Shown: positions 9,425 to 16,727, counted from the stretch's first letter. The stretch: DNA of 64,000 nucleotides from Clostridium sp. CAG:343 (GCA_000431335.1 FR888067.1:114858-178857); one strand, 5' to 3'. Notes: a model not told the origin generated them from the letters alone. Numbers and translations are program-made.

Positions 9425-10723
9425 ATGAAACAGAGAAAAATACTAAAAAATAGTAAAGGTATTACATTAATAGCTCTTGTCATTACTATCATTGTCCTTT
9501 TAATTTTAGCTGCAATAAGCATTGCGACTTTAACTGGAGAAAACGGAATTTTAACTCAAGCTAATAAAGCCAAAACAGAGACAGATGAAAAAGGAGCATT
9601 AGAAGAAGTACAACTAGAGGTAATGGGAAGTTTTGATAATAATGGAAATTATAGTTCTAGTTTGGCAAAAACGAATTTAGAAAATAACCTAAAAGCAACC
9701 GTAGCAGATAAAGGCAACGGAAAATTAAAGGTAGAGTATAAAGGTTATACATTTAATGTAGATATAAATGGAGATGTAAAAATAAAATCTAATATAGACT
9801 ATTCAAAACTAAAAGTTGGAGACTATGTAGATTATCATCCAGATGATGTGGAGACGGCATATGATAAATTTGGAGAAACCTATTCAGGATATGCAAATGG
9901 TAATATAGGACAAGATGATAGTTTGGGTTGGAGAATATTAAACATTAATGAAGATGAGGATACGATAGAATTAATTAGTGATAAGCCAACTTCTACTACT
10001 GTACGTTTTAAAGGAGCAAGAGGATATAATAATGGAGTAGCACTATTAAATGATTATTGTAAAACCATGTATAGTAATAAATCAAAAGAAGCAGTTGCAA
10101 GAAGTTTAAATATAGAAGATATACAAGATAAAATGAGAGTCAATGAAGCAACAGGGAAAAAGGCATATGAAAGTTATTCAAGTGGAACAGGAACCGTTTA
10201 TAAAACAGGTACTTATCCATATTCAAGTATTAAATGGTATCCATTACAATGGAAACAAGATAATGGAATAGAAGGGGAGAGCAAACCTAAAAATCCAGAA
10301 AGCTCAGATATTATATCCTATGCATCTGAAGATAATGCCAAGGCTCAAGAAACATCAGGAGACTTGACAGTAACACAAACATATTGGCATTTGGGTTCAA
10401 GTGATATGAGTTCAAATTTTGAATCAGCAGATACAAGAGATATTACAAAAGCAAATAGTATGTATTATGAGTTATTATGTAATAATGGAAGTTCTTATTA
10501 TTGGTTGGCGTCTCGCTATGTCAATACCAACAGCTCGTCTTTTGCTAATTTTGGCTTGCGCTATGTGCGCCACGGCGGCGTTGACGGTAGCAGTGTGTTC
10601 GACTCGAGCTCTGGCGCGCGCAGCAACGACGATTGCGTTCGCCCCGTAGTTTCTCTACCATCTAATGTCATAGACTTAAATACAGATTATGTAAGTGTAG
10701 GAAAATGGAACTTAAATAGTTGA
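9425..10723 (+). CDS. DGR target: prepilin-anchored protein with variable C-type-lectin-like C-terminus
   Basis: 432 aa. Residues 1-40 are a class-III-signal-like prepilin leader (KGITLIALVITIIVLLILAA) with basic residues before the Gly-Ile site, so the protein should be inserted in the membrane or in a pilus-like fibre. A helical stretch follows, then a beta-rich region with DDSLGWRILNINEDEDTIEL, and a C-terminal region with WLASRYVNT and VRPVV, typical of DGR variable proteins of the formylglycine-enzyme/C-type-lectin fold. Residues 360-410 are the VR. Unusually, a constant tail of about 22 residues follows the VR. RBS GAGGGAG precedes ATG 9425. Function inferred: surface-exposed binder whose specificity is altered by adenine mutagenesis; ligand unknown. 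Confidence 0.88.
   Translation: MKQRKILKNSKGITLIALVITIIVLLILAAISIATLTGENGILTQANKAKTETDEKGALEEVQLEVMGSFDNNGNYSSSLAKTNLENNLKATVADKGNGKLKVEYKGYTFNVDINGDVKIKSNIDYSKLKVGDYVDYHPDDVETAYDKFGETYSGYANGNIGQDDSLGWRILNINEDEDTIELISDKPTSTTVRFKGARGYNNGVALLNDYCKTMYSNKSKEAVARSLNIEDIQDKMRVNEATGKKAYESYSSGTGTVYKTGTYPYSSIKWYPLQWKQDNGIEGESKPKNPESSDIISYASEDNAKAQETSGDLTVTQTYWHLGSSDMSSNFESADTRDITKANSMYYELLCNNGSSYYWLASRYVNTNSSSFANFGLRYVRHGGVDGSSVFDSSSGARSNDDCVRPVVSLPSNVIDLNTDYVSVGKWNLNS
10502..10654 (+). repeat. DGR variable repeat (VR)
   Basis: 153 bp aligned without gaps to the TR at 11580-11732. I count 25 differences: 24 at positions where the template has A (changed to G, C or T), and one C-to-T near the 3' end outside the A sites. 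At protein level 19 residues change through A substitution, mostly template Asn to Ser, Asp, Gly, Arg, His or Tyr. The GC-rich segment GTTCGCCCCGTAG at the 3' end is the likely IMH-type boundary. Confidence 0.95.
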
Positions 10724-10739
10724 AACAAAAAGAAGAGAA

Positions 10740-10772
10740 CTCGTCTAGCGGGCCTCGTGTCCGCCGGACGAG
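10740..10772 (+). other. GC-rich hairpin/cruciform downstream of the VR
   Basis: CTCGTC (10740-10745) pairs with GACGAG (10767-10772), a G-T pair and one mismatch follow, then GCGG pairs with CCGC, leaving a 7-9-nt loop. It is strikingly GC-rich in an AT-rich region and lies 17 bp after the target stop. In the Bordetella phage DGR a hairpin just downstream of the VR helps retrohoming; this one lies about 85 bp beyond the VR, so that role is only a possibility. There is no T-run, so it does not look like a terminator. Confidence 0.55.
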
Positions 10773-10792
10773 CAATTTTACGGAGAGATTAT

Positions 10793-11248
10793 ATGGGAAT
10801 AATAAATATGATACAAACGATAAAATTAGTTCATAAGTTGGATATTATACTAGTTAAAATAGGAAAATTCTATCAAGTATATGGAAAAGATGCCTATATT
10901 ATTTCATACTTGTTTGGGTATAAACTAAAAAGAGTAGAAAATGTGATGGTGTGTGGATTTCCATTAAGTAGTGTTAATAAAATAATATCAATATTGGAAG
11001 ATAAAAAAATAAATTATTTAATAGTAGATAGAAGAAATAACTACGAAGTAGATGAAAGATTGGATAATAAGAATCTAAATAACTATACAAAATACTTTGA
11101 AAAAGCTAAAAAATATATCAGCTATAAAACAAGAATTGATAATATAAATAATTTTTTGTTAGAAAATATAGATAAAGAAGATTTTAAAGATATAATAAGA
11201 AAAATGGAAGATGTCATAAATGAAAGAGGAGAAATTTCAAGTCATTAA
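10793..11248 (+). CDS. DGR accessory protein resembling MutS domain I (MSL)
   Basis: 151 aa from ATG 10793, chosen because GGAGAG lies 5 nt upstream; an upstream GTG at 10757 would begin inside the hairpin. The segment KIGKFYQVYGKDAYII resembles the mismatch-recognition domain of MutS (GxFYExxGxDA) and is followed by alternating strands and helices, with no ATPase domain. MutS-like small proteins are known accessory genes of some clostridial DGRs; their role is not established. It overlaps avd by 29 bp and belongs to the target-avd-TR transcript. Confidence 0.75.
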   Translation: MGIINMIQTIKLVHKLDIILVKIGKFYQVYGKDAYIISYLFGYKLKRVENVMVCGFPLSSVNKIISILEDKKINYLIVDRRNNYEVDERLDNKNLNNYTKYFEKAKKYISYKTRIDNINNFLLENIDKEDFKDIIRKMEDVINERGEISSH

Positions 11249-11567
11249 TTTTATTAGAAAACTAATATTGGAAATTGATAAAGAATTAAGTAATTTTCCA
11301 AAAAAAGATATAGAATTAAAAAATAGAATTAGAAATACTAGTTATAATTTACTTGAATTGTCTTATGAAGCAAATACTACAAGTAATGAAAAAAACAAAG
11401 AAGCTTTACTAGAAAAAATAATTGCAAAAATAAAAGTCTTAGATTTTTTATTAAATTTATGCTATGATAAAATGATTATAAATAATAAAAAGTATATTAA
11501 ATTAGGAGATAGGATAGATGATATAATTAAATATACGACTGGTTGGAAAAAAACGATAAATCAGTAG
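11220..11567 (+). CDS. avd: Avd-family accessory protein of the DGR
   Basis: 115 aa, almost entirely helical and basic, with the four-helix-bundle pattern of Avd/23S-intervening-sequence proteins and the C-terminal GWKK signature. Avd forms a pentameric barrel that binds the RT and the template RNA in mutagenic retrohoming. ATG 11220 lies inside the end of the MutS-like gene, indicating translational coupling. The TR begins 12 bp after its stop codon, the canonical avd-TR order. Confidence 0.85.
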   Translation: MKEEKFQVINFIRKLILEIDKELSNFPKKDIELKNRIRNTSYNLLELSYEANTTSNEKNKEALLEKIIAKIKVLDFLLNLCYDKMIINNKKYIKLGDRIDDIIKYTTGWKKTINQ

Positions 11568-11579
11568 GGCATAGTTGTA

Positions 11580-11732
11580 TGGTTGGCGTCTCGCTATGTC
11601 AATACCAACAACTCATCTTATGCTAATTTTGGCTTGCGCAATGTGAACAACGGCAACGTTAACGGTAACAATATGTTCAACTCGAACTCTAACACGAACA
11701 ACAACAACAATTACGTTCGCCCCGTAGCTTCT
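11580..11732 (+). repeat. DGR template repeat (TR)
   Basis: 153 bp matching the VR except at template adenines. The variable region is dominated by AAC and AAT codons, which mutate to nearly any residue without giving a stop codon. It is transcribed on the plus strand with avd. The open frame across it (11583-11798) is a by-product of its homology with the target and has no ribosome site, so I do not annotate a protein. Confidence 0.95.
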
Positions 11733-11903
11733 ATAAACTGTGGTTATGCAATCATAGATTGTATAAGAGATAATATAGAAACAGACTGTGTCCTTTAGCT
11801 AAAAGTTTTAGATTTTTAGCTATAAAGTAAAAATAGATAAATATATTTGTTAGTAGGTATTTTTGTATATTCGAAAGGGAGTATATTTTAGGACTGTTTT
11901 TAA

Positions 11904-11934
11904 GGTAGTAATTCTAGTAGTTACTACCCTTTTT
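11904..11934 (+). terminator. Terminator of the DGR/TR transcript
   Basis: GGTAGTAA (11904-11911) pairs with TTACTACC (11921-11928) and is followed by CTTTTT. It would end the plus-strand TR RNA about 170 nt after the TR and overlaps the 3' end of the convergent RT gene. Confidence 0.65.
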
Positions 11935-12630
11935 ACATAAATTTTGATAGCAGATTATACTATTAACTACACCAGTAAGCTTTATCTCACCTGTCTGATA
12001 TAAATGAATTCTTTTTTTAATCTTTCTTCTAACATCTCTATATTTAGCATAATTGCCATTGGGTTTTCTTCCTAGAAAGATAAAATTATTGGTACTTTTA
12101 TAAATTCTAGTTTTTTTATTCAATACTAATTTTTCCTTTTCTAAAAATTTTTTTAATTCTTCTAAGCAGTATTTTAGATACTGTTTGGAGGGGTGGAATA
12201 ACAAAAAATCGTCTTGATACCTGATTAGATACTTGATTTTCAAGGTTTCTTTTATAAAATGATCCATGTCATTTAAATAAAAGATGGCTAACACTTGACT
12301 TGTCATAGCACCGATACTTAATCCATTCTCTTCACTATCAATGATATCAAAAACAATTTTTAAAGCATCTTTATCTTTGATTCGTCTTTCTAGTTTTTTC
12401 TTTAAAATATCATGGTCAATGCTTGCAAAAAACTTACTAATATCACACTTTAAAATATAATAGGTTTTATATTTTACTTTACAAATTCTATGGAAATTCA
12501 TAGCTAATCTAATTCCTTCACTTGTACCTAAGCCTTTTCTACTAGCAACATTTACATCTAAAAGACAAGGTAAAATAGCAGGGTAGAGAATATACCTTGC
12601 GACTAAATGATTAATGACTTTATCTTGCAT
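11914..12630 (-). CDS. DGR reverse transcriptase, N-terminally truncated and convergent with the TR
   Basis: 238 aa from the first ATG. RT motifs: DISKFFASID (motif 1, about 63-72), IGAMTSQ (motif 4, 106-112; the SQ is diagnostic of DGR RTs), YQDD active site (138-141), FIFLGRKPNGN (about 168-178). In frame upstream of the ATG, codons to 12678 still encode IYEPKERRIVSQS, the conserved motif-0 region, but a TAG at 12682-12684 follows and no start codon precedes it. About 65 N-terminal residues usual for the family are missing, and no RT-like sequence lies between there and the right attachment repeat. It points toward the TR instead of following it. The catalytic residues are intact, but activity of this copy is doubtful. 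Confidence 0.85.
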   Translation of the reverse strand: MQDKVINHLVARYILYPAILPCLLDVNVASRKGLGTSEGIRLAMNFHRICKVKYKTYYILKCDISKFFASIDHDILKKKLERRIKDKDALKIVFDIIDSEENGLSIGAMTSQVLAIFYLNDMDHFIKETLKIKYLIRYQDDFLLFHPSKQYLKYCLEELKKFLEKEKLVLNKKTRIYKSTNNFIFLGRKPNGNYAKYRDVRRKIKKRIHLYQTGEIKLTGVVNSIICYQNLCKKGSNY

Positions 12631-12747
12631 GCTTTGGCTTACAATTCTTCTTTCTTTTGGTTCATAAATAGTAAAAACAGTCTAAAAATCAACGTTTTAA
12701 GTATTGTTAAAAAACAATAATAAATAGTATAAAACAAATACTTATAG

Positions 12748-12795
12748 AGACTTTGACTCTGGCATGCGCTAGTTCGAATCTAGCCATCCCAACCA
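12748..12795 (+). repeat. Right attachment repeat (displaced tRNA-Gln 3' end)
   Basis: Copy of the 3' 48 nt of tRNA-Gln without the 5' half, so not a tRNA gene. Two changes in the acceptor segment (TAGCCATCCCAACCA against TAGCCAGCCCAGCCA) show it is no longer selected as tRNA. It marks the right boundary of the island. Confidence 0.85.
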
Positions 12796-12802
12796 ATAAT
12801 AT

Positions 12803-12835
12803 TAAGACTTTCAAGAGATTGAAGGTCTTAAATTT
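12803..12835 (+). terminator. Hairpin after the displaced tRNA end
   Basis: TAAGACTTTCAA pairs with TTGAAGGTCTTA around GAGA, followed by AATTTTTA. Probably the original terminator of the tRNA unit before island insertion. Confidence 0.55.
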
Positions 12836-12857
12836 TTACTTGAAATATATTAACTTG

Positions 12858-12887
12858 TTTGCATTTCGACCCGTAGTTTACAGTTAA
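12858..12887 (+). pseudogene. Possible remnant of a second DGR target C-terminus
   Basis: A short frame reads FAFRPVVYS then TAA; the DNA TTCGACCCGTAGTTT closely matches the VR 3' boundary TTCGCCCCGTAGTTT, which is GC-rich and unusual here. It lies outside the right attachment repeat and is followed by a terminator without an upstream gene. It may be the tail of a lost variable protein from an earlier insertion. Short match, so uncertain. Confidence 0.4.
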
Positions 12888-12904
12888 TTAATAAAAATAT
12901 TATA

Positions 12905-12940
12905 AAAGAAATAGAAAACTAAAAGTTCTATTTCTTTTTT
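12905..12940 (+). terminator. Rho-independent terminator
   Basis: AAAGAAATAGAA pairs with TTCTATTTCTTT around a short A-rich loop, then a T-run. No intact plus-strand gene precedes it, in keeping with gene loss upstream. Confidence 0.7.
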
Positions 12941-13009
12941 TATATCAATATAAATATAAAAGAAAAACATAAAAATGAAAAAATATAAAATAAGAGGAGG
13001 AATATAAAA

Positions 13010-13373
13010 ATGGAAAGCACAAAAAATATATTTAAAGGAGTAGGAATATCACTTATATTAACAATAATATTATTATTCATATTTTCACTTATATTAGCAT
13101 ATACAAATGTAAATGAAAATACAATAACACCAGTAATTATAGTAATTACAGCGATTAGCATATTGTTTCGGAAGCTCAATTGTAAATAGAAAAATTAGAA
13201 AAAATGGAATATTAAATGGAGGAGCAATTGGGGGAATATATTTATTAATTATTTATACAATTTCCAGCATTTTAAATTGGAAATTTAATTTAAATATACA
13301 AAGTATTATTATGATACTGGTAGGAACTACTTTTGGAATATTAGGAGGAGTTATAGGAGTTAATATAAAGTAA
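13010..13373 (+). CDS. TIGR04086-like membrane protein, split by a +1 shift at CGG
   Basis: AGAGGAGG precedes ATG 13010. The frame gives MESTKNIFKGVGISLI and two hydrophobic helices, then CGG at 13169-13171 (codon 54) and a stop six codons later. Skipping the C reads GGA AGC TCA ATT GTA and continues to TAA 13373, adding two further hydrophobic segments (GGAIGGIYLLIIYTI; MILVGTTFGILGGVIG) for about 120 residues and four membrane spans, as in the TIGR04086/YrzE-type family. Function unknown. Same surplus-C signature as mreB, mtaB, radA and dxs. Confidence 0.75.
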
Positions 13374-13380
13374 TGAAAAA

Positions 13381-13449
13381 GGAATTGTCGAATTTTGCGA
13401 TGAAAAATAAAAATAAATCACAAAAAACAATTGACAATTCCATTTTTTG
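13381..13449 (+). terminator. Long-loop terminator
   Basis: GGAATTGTC (13381-13389) pairs with GACAATTCC (13433-13441) across a 43-nt loop and runs into ATTTTTTG. It ends the transcript of the membrane gene. Confidence 0.6.
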
Positions 13450-13585
13450 TAATTATAATCAAAATACATTTTCATATGATCTATAATTTTTATAGAAATT
13501 CCTAAAATAGGAATATTTAAATCAATTATTTTTTTATCTAATAAAAAATCCAATTAAAATAAACTAGAAAAAAGGAGGTATGCTT

Positions 13586-14155
13586 TTGAGAAAAAAATTC
13601 TAAAGATTTCCATTATAATAATAATTAGTATTTTTTCATTTTTGATCGGACAAGTTTTCAATAAATATACTACCTTAATGAAAGAAGAAAATGTATCAGA
13701 AATAGCTACATGGAATTTTATAATAAACGAAAAAAAGGAGGAAAATCAGTTAATTGATTTAGTATCTACAATAGACAATAAAGCTGTTCTTGATCATAAA
13801 ATAGCCCCTGGAACAAGACGGCAGTTTTGATATTTTAATAGATGCTACTAATACAGAGGTAGGAATTAAGTATTATATAAAATGTGAAGAAGAAAAAAAC
13901 AAGCCCCATAATCTTAAGTTTATATATCAGGAAAAAGAATATAATTCATTTAAAGAATTAGAAGAAAAATTGTCAGGAATTATTTATGCTAATAATACTG
14001 AAAAAGTAGTAAATTTAAAAATAGAATGGAAATGGGATTATGAAAGTGGTTCAACAATCGAAGAAATCACTAACAATGATATATTAGACACAAAAGATGC
14101 ACAAACAATTCAAGATTATAAATTTGTAATTAACGTAAGTGGAGAACAAATATAA
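13586..14155 (+). CDS. Exported TasA/camelysin-like protein, two frame breaks (A7 run and CGG)
   Basis: AAAGGAGG at 13571-13578 points to TTG 13586, but this frame meets a stop after five codons; one more A in the A7 run (13591-13597) would open LRKKILKISIIIIISIFSF, a signal or anchor helix. The main frame continues LIGQVFNKYTT to CGG at 13819-13821 and then stops; skipping the C reads GGC AGT TTT GAT (PGTR-GSFDILIDAT) and runs to TAA 14155. The PGTxGSFDI motif followed by beta-strands is seen in SipW-dependent TasA/camelysin-type matrix proteins. Total about 190 residues. The CGG break is of the window-wide type; the A-run break is different and could be transcriptional slippage or an error. 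Confidence 0.6.
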
Positions 14156-14216
14156 AAAATAGTTAGCTTATAAAAAAATTATAGAATATGAAAATGAATA
14201 TATAAACCTTTATACA

Positions 14217-14244
14217 AAGTGAGGAAAAAGGTTTTTCCTCACTT
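14217..14244 (+). terminator. Strong hairpin between exported-protein genes
   Basis: AAGTGAGGAAAAA pairs with TTTTTCCTCACTT, 13 bp with a 2-nt centre, so nearly a continuous palindrome. It has weak T-content after it and may act as terminator or RNA-stability element. Confidence 0.55.
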
Positions 14245-14265
14245 AAATATAATTGGAGAGTTAAA

Positions 14266-14754
14266 TTGAAAAAAGAAATAATAAAAATAATAGTAGTAGC
14301 ATTTGTATTAACAATAATACTATCAACAATAAGCTTAGGAAAGTATTTTAATAAAACTAAAATAAATGTAAATTCAGGTGTAGCGATTCCTATTATAAAG
14401 TTAGAAGGAGAGCAAAAACTTATTATAAACAACAATCAGGAAAATAAGGTATATAATCTAGCTGTAAAAAATTATGATGAAAATGAACAAATAACACAGG
14501 TAGAATTAGAATATTATATTGAAATTATATCTAAAAAAAATGATGATATTAATTTTAAAATATATAAAGAAAAAAAAGAATTAAATATTAATAATAACAA
14601 AACAGAGAAATTTCTACTAACAAAGGAAAATAAACAACAAGATAATTACAAGATAGAAATACTATTAAATAAAAAAATATCAGAAGATATATTACAAAAT
14701 GTAGAAATAAAAGTTTATTCAGAACAAAAAAATAAAGAAGAGGTGAAAGAATGA
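14266..14754 (+). CDS. Small exported or anchored protein, TasA-like N-terminus
   Basis: 162 aa. TTG start at 14266 with GGAGAG upstream. Residues about 8-26 are a hydrophobic signal or anchor (IIVVAFVLTIILSTISLG), followed by KYFNKTKINVNSGVAIPII, a motif position similar to the region after the signal in SipW-dependent proteins. The remainder is an Asn/Lys/Glu-rich beta-sandwich-like domain without cysteines. It overlaps the next gene by 4 bp (ATGA), so the pair is co-translated. A structural surface role is an inference; no enzyme motif is visible. Confidence 0.6.
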   Translation: MKKEIIKIIVVAFVLTIILSTISLGKYFNKTKINVNSGVAIPIIKLEGEQKLIINNNQENKVYNLAVKNYDENEQITQVELEYYIEIISKKNDDINFKIYKEKKELNINNNKTEKFLLTKENKQQDNYKIEILLNKKISEDILQNVEIKVYSEQKNKEEVKE

Positions 14755-15198
14755 AAAGAAAAATAGCATTTCTTTTTTGTGTAATTATTATAGTATTTTG
14801 TAAAGAAAATTATGCAAAATACATAGTAGAACAAACAATTTTAATAGCAGAAATAAATATAGATACTATTTTTCCAGAAATAGAATTAATAAGTATAACA
14901 GAAACACCAGAAAAAGAACAATATAAAGTAAATTTTCAAATAAAGGTAGTTGAAAATAATATAAAAATAAATAAATTTAATAAAGAAAATATAGTTGCTA
15001 GAATAGGAGAAAAGAAGATTGAAAATGAAGAATATGAGCTAAATAAGGTATATGAAGGAGAAGAATTTATCTTATATGAAGTAAAACTTAAACGGAATAC
15101 AATTAAAAGAAAAAGTAAAAATAATAATACCAGAAGGAATAATACAAGATATTTCAAATAATAAAAATAAAGAAAAAATAATACAAAATAATTTCTAA
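14751..15198 (+). CDS. Small exported protein, split by a +1 shift at CGG
   Basis: Starts at ATG 14751 inside the end of the previous gene. Residues 1-20 form a signal-like helix (KIAFLFCVIIIVFC) followed by AKYIVEQTILIAEINIDTI. CGG occurs at 15093-15095 (codon 115). In the 0 frame the tail is Arg/Lys/Asn-rich low-complexity sequence; with the C skipped it becomes KGIQLKEKVKIIIPEG, a plausible strand-turn-strand, and runs to TAA 15198 for about 148 residues. The shifted reading is the more protein-like, in line with the other CGG sites. Function unknown; its overlap with the 14266 gene suggests one surface unit. Confidence 0.6.
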
Positions 15199-15299
15199 AA
15201 ATAGTTGATATTTTTTGTGATTTAATATAAAATTTAAAAAGACTAAAAATGGACAAAATAATAAAGTCAATACAAAAATAAAATAACGGAGGAAAAATC

Positions 15300-16727
15300 A
15301 TGAAGAAATTAAAAATGTTAACAATTGTATTAGTAGTTATCTTAATTACAATGATAGCTTTTGGAGGAATATATATCCAAAAACAAAATAGAATGGAAAA
15401 TATAATTAAGAACTATTCATATGCAATGGATTTAAAAGGTGCAAGAAATATCAGATTAAAAGTTAATCAGGAAAATAAAACAGTAATAAAGGATAGCGAA
15501 GGAAAAGAAGTTGAAAGTTCTGAAGACTTAACAGATGATAAAATAAAAGAAAAAGGGTATACAAAGGAAGAAATACCATATAATTCACAAGAAAGCCAAA
15601 AAGAAGAAAACTATAAAGAATCAAAGAGAATTATAGAAGAAAGATTAAAATCTTTAAAAATAACAGATTACAACATAAAAATAGATGAATCTACTGGAGA
15701 TATTTTACTAGAAATAGCAGAAAATGATAATACGGATTCTATTGTAAGTAATATAGGAACAGTTGGAAAATTTGAAATTATAGATAGTGAAACTAAAGAA
15801 GTTTTAATGGATAATAATGATATAAAACTAGCAAATGTTATGTATGGATCTTCTAATAGTAGTACAACATCTTCAAGCTCTGGAACAACAGTTTATTTAA
15901 ATATAGAATTTACAAAAGAGGGAGCTAAAAAATTAGAAGATATTAGTAGTAAATATGTAAAAACATCAACAAGTGATAATACAACTGATAATACAGATAG
16001 TAGTGATACAACAACTAGTTCAACAGAAAAGAAAATAACAATGAAAATAGATGATGAAGAAATAATGTCTACAAGTTTTGATGAAACATTAAAAACAGGT
16101 AAAATACAGTTGTCAATAGGTAAAGCTACAACAGATAGTAAAACATTACAAGGATATGTATCACAAGCTTCTAATATTGCAGTAGTTTTAAATTCAGGAA
16201 AAATGCCAATTAAATATGATGTTGATGAAAATCAATATGTATTATCAGATATAACAAATCAAGAATTAGATATAGTAGTTTATATTTTAATAGGAATAGT
16301 AGCAATATTAAGTATTATCTTTATTATAAGATATAAGTTATATGGAGCAATTGGAGCTGTATCTTATATAGGATTAATTTCTATTTTCTTAATATTAATT
16401 CGTTACGCAAATGTTAATGTATCAATTCAAGGAATACTAGCAATAGCATTAGTATGTATACTTAATTACATATTTATAAATAAATTGATATGTAGAATAA
16501 ATAAAAAAGACTCAAATAAAGAAACAACGAATCAAAAAATAAAAGAAGTTTATAAGGAATTCTTTGTAAAAATAATACCAATTTGCATAGCTACAATTGT
16601 ATTCTGTTTTGCAGGATGGGATCCTATTAGTAGTTTTGGAATGATAATGTTCTGGGGAATTGTACTTATTGCAATTTACAATTACATTATAACTAGTACT
16701 TTAGTAAAAATACAAGATAACAAATAG
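15300..16727 (+). CDS. secD: SecD-type protein translocase subunit
   Basis: 475 aa with AACGGAGG before ATG 15300. One N-terminal membrane span (7-27), an extracytoplasmic part with the P1-like region (YAMDLKGARNIRLKV) and a Ser/Thr-rich insertion around residues 180-240, then about five C-terminal spans starting at LDIVVYILIGIVAILSI, the RND-type architecture of SecD. SecDF uses the proton-motive force to help complete export through SecYEG. The smaller secF follows after 14 bp. The insertion makes it somewhat divergent. Confidence 0.85.
   Translation: MKKLKMLTIVLVVILITMIAFGGIYIQKQNRMENIIKNYSYAMDLKGARNIRLKVNQENKTVIKDSEGKEVESSEDLTDDKIKEKGYTKEEIPYNSQESQKEENYKESKRIIEERLKSLKITDYNIKIDESTGDILLEIAENDNTDSIVSNIGTVGKFEIIDSETKEVLMDNNDIKLANVMYGSSNSSTTSSSSGTTVYLNIEFTKEGAKKLEDISSKYVKTSTSDNTTDNTDSSDTTTSSTEKKITMKIDDEEIMSTSFDETLKTGKIQLSIGKATTDSKTLQGYVSQASNIAVVLNSGKMPIKYDVDENQYVLSDITNQELDIVVYILIGIVAILSIIFIIRYKLYGAIGAVSYIGLISIFLILIRYANVNVSIQGILAIALVCILNYIFINKLICRINKKDSNKETTNQKIKEVYKEFFVKIIPICIATIVFCFAGWDPISSFGMIMFWGIVLIAIYNYIITSTLVKIQDNK

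Larger units (their letters stand above)
7368..12795. mobile_element. tRNA-Gln-integrated island carrying a diversity-generating retroelement
   Basis: A direct repeat of the tRNA-Gln 3' end (7368-7415 and 12748-12795; the first 39 bp identical, two mismatches in the rest) brackets about 5.4 kb. This is the footprint of integration into a tRNA 3' end: the left copy rebuilds the functional tRNA, the right copy is the displaced original end and has drifted in the acceptor region. Inside are two HTH genes, a zinc-finger-like gene and the DGR (target, MutS-like gene, avd, TR, RT). No integrase or recombinase gene is visible, and the RT next to the right end has lost its N-terminus, so the right side has probably suffered a deletion. 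The element is likely immobile now, or mobilised in trans. Confidence 0.7.

Noticed and set aside
10419..10649. 76-aa ORF in another frame of the VR
   Set aside because: It overlaps the target gene entirely and arises from the locally higher GC content; the target frame has the homologous motifs.
9425..10723. Amber or CGG generation by DGR mutagenesis
   Set aside because: Variable template codons are nearly all AAC or AAT, whose A positions cannot give CGG or a stop codon, so the CGG phenomenon is not caused by the DGR.
10757..10792. Upstream GTG start for the MutS-like gene
   Set aside because: It lies inside the GC-rich hairpin, while ATG 10793 has a good GGAGAG site.
11583..11798. 71-aa ORF across the template repeat
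   Set aside because: It has no ribosome site and its reading frame is explained by homology with the VR; the segment is the DGR template RNA.
13341..13553. 70-aa minus-strand ORF
   Set aside because: It covers the terminator of the TIGR04086-like gene and has neither a ribosome site nor recognisable content.
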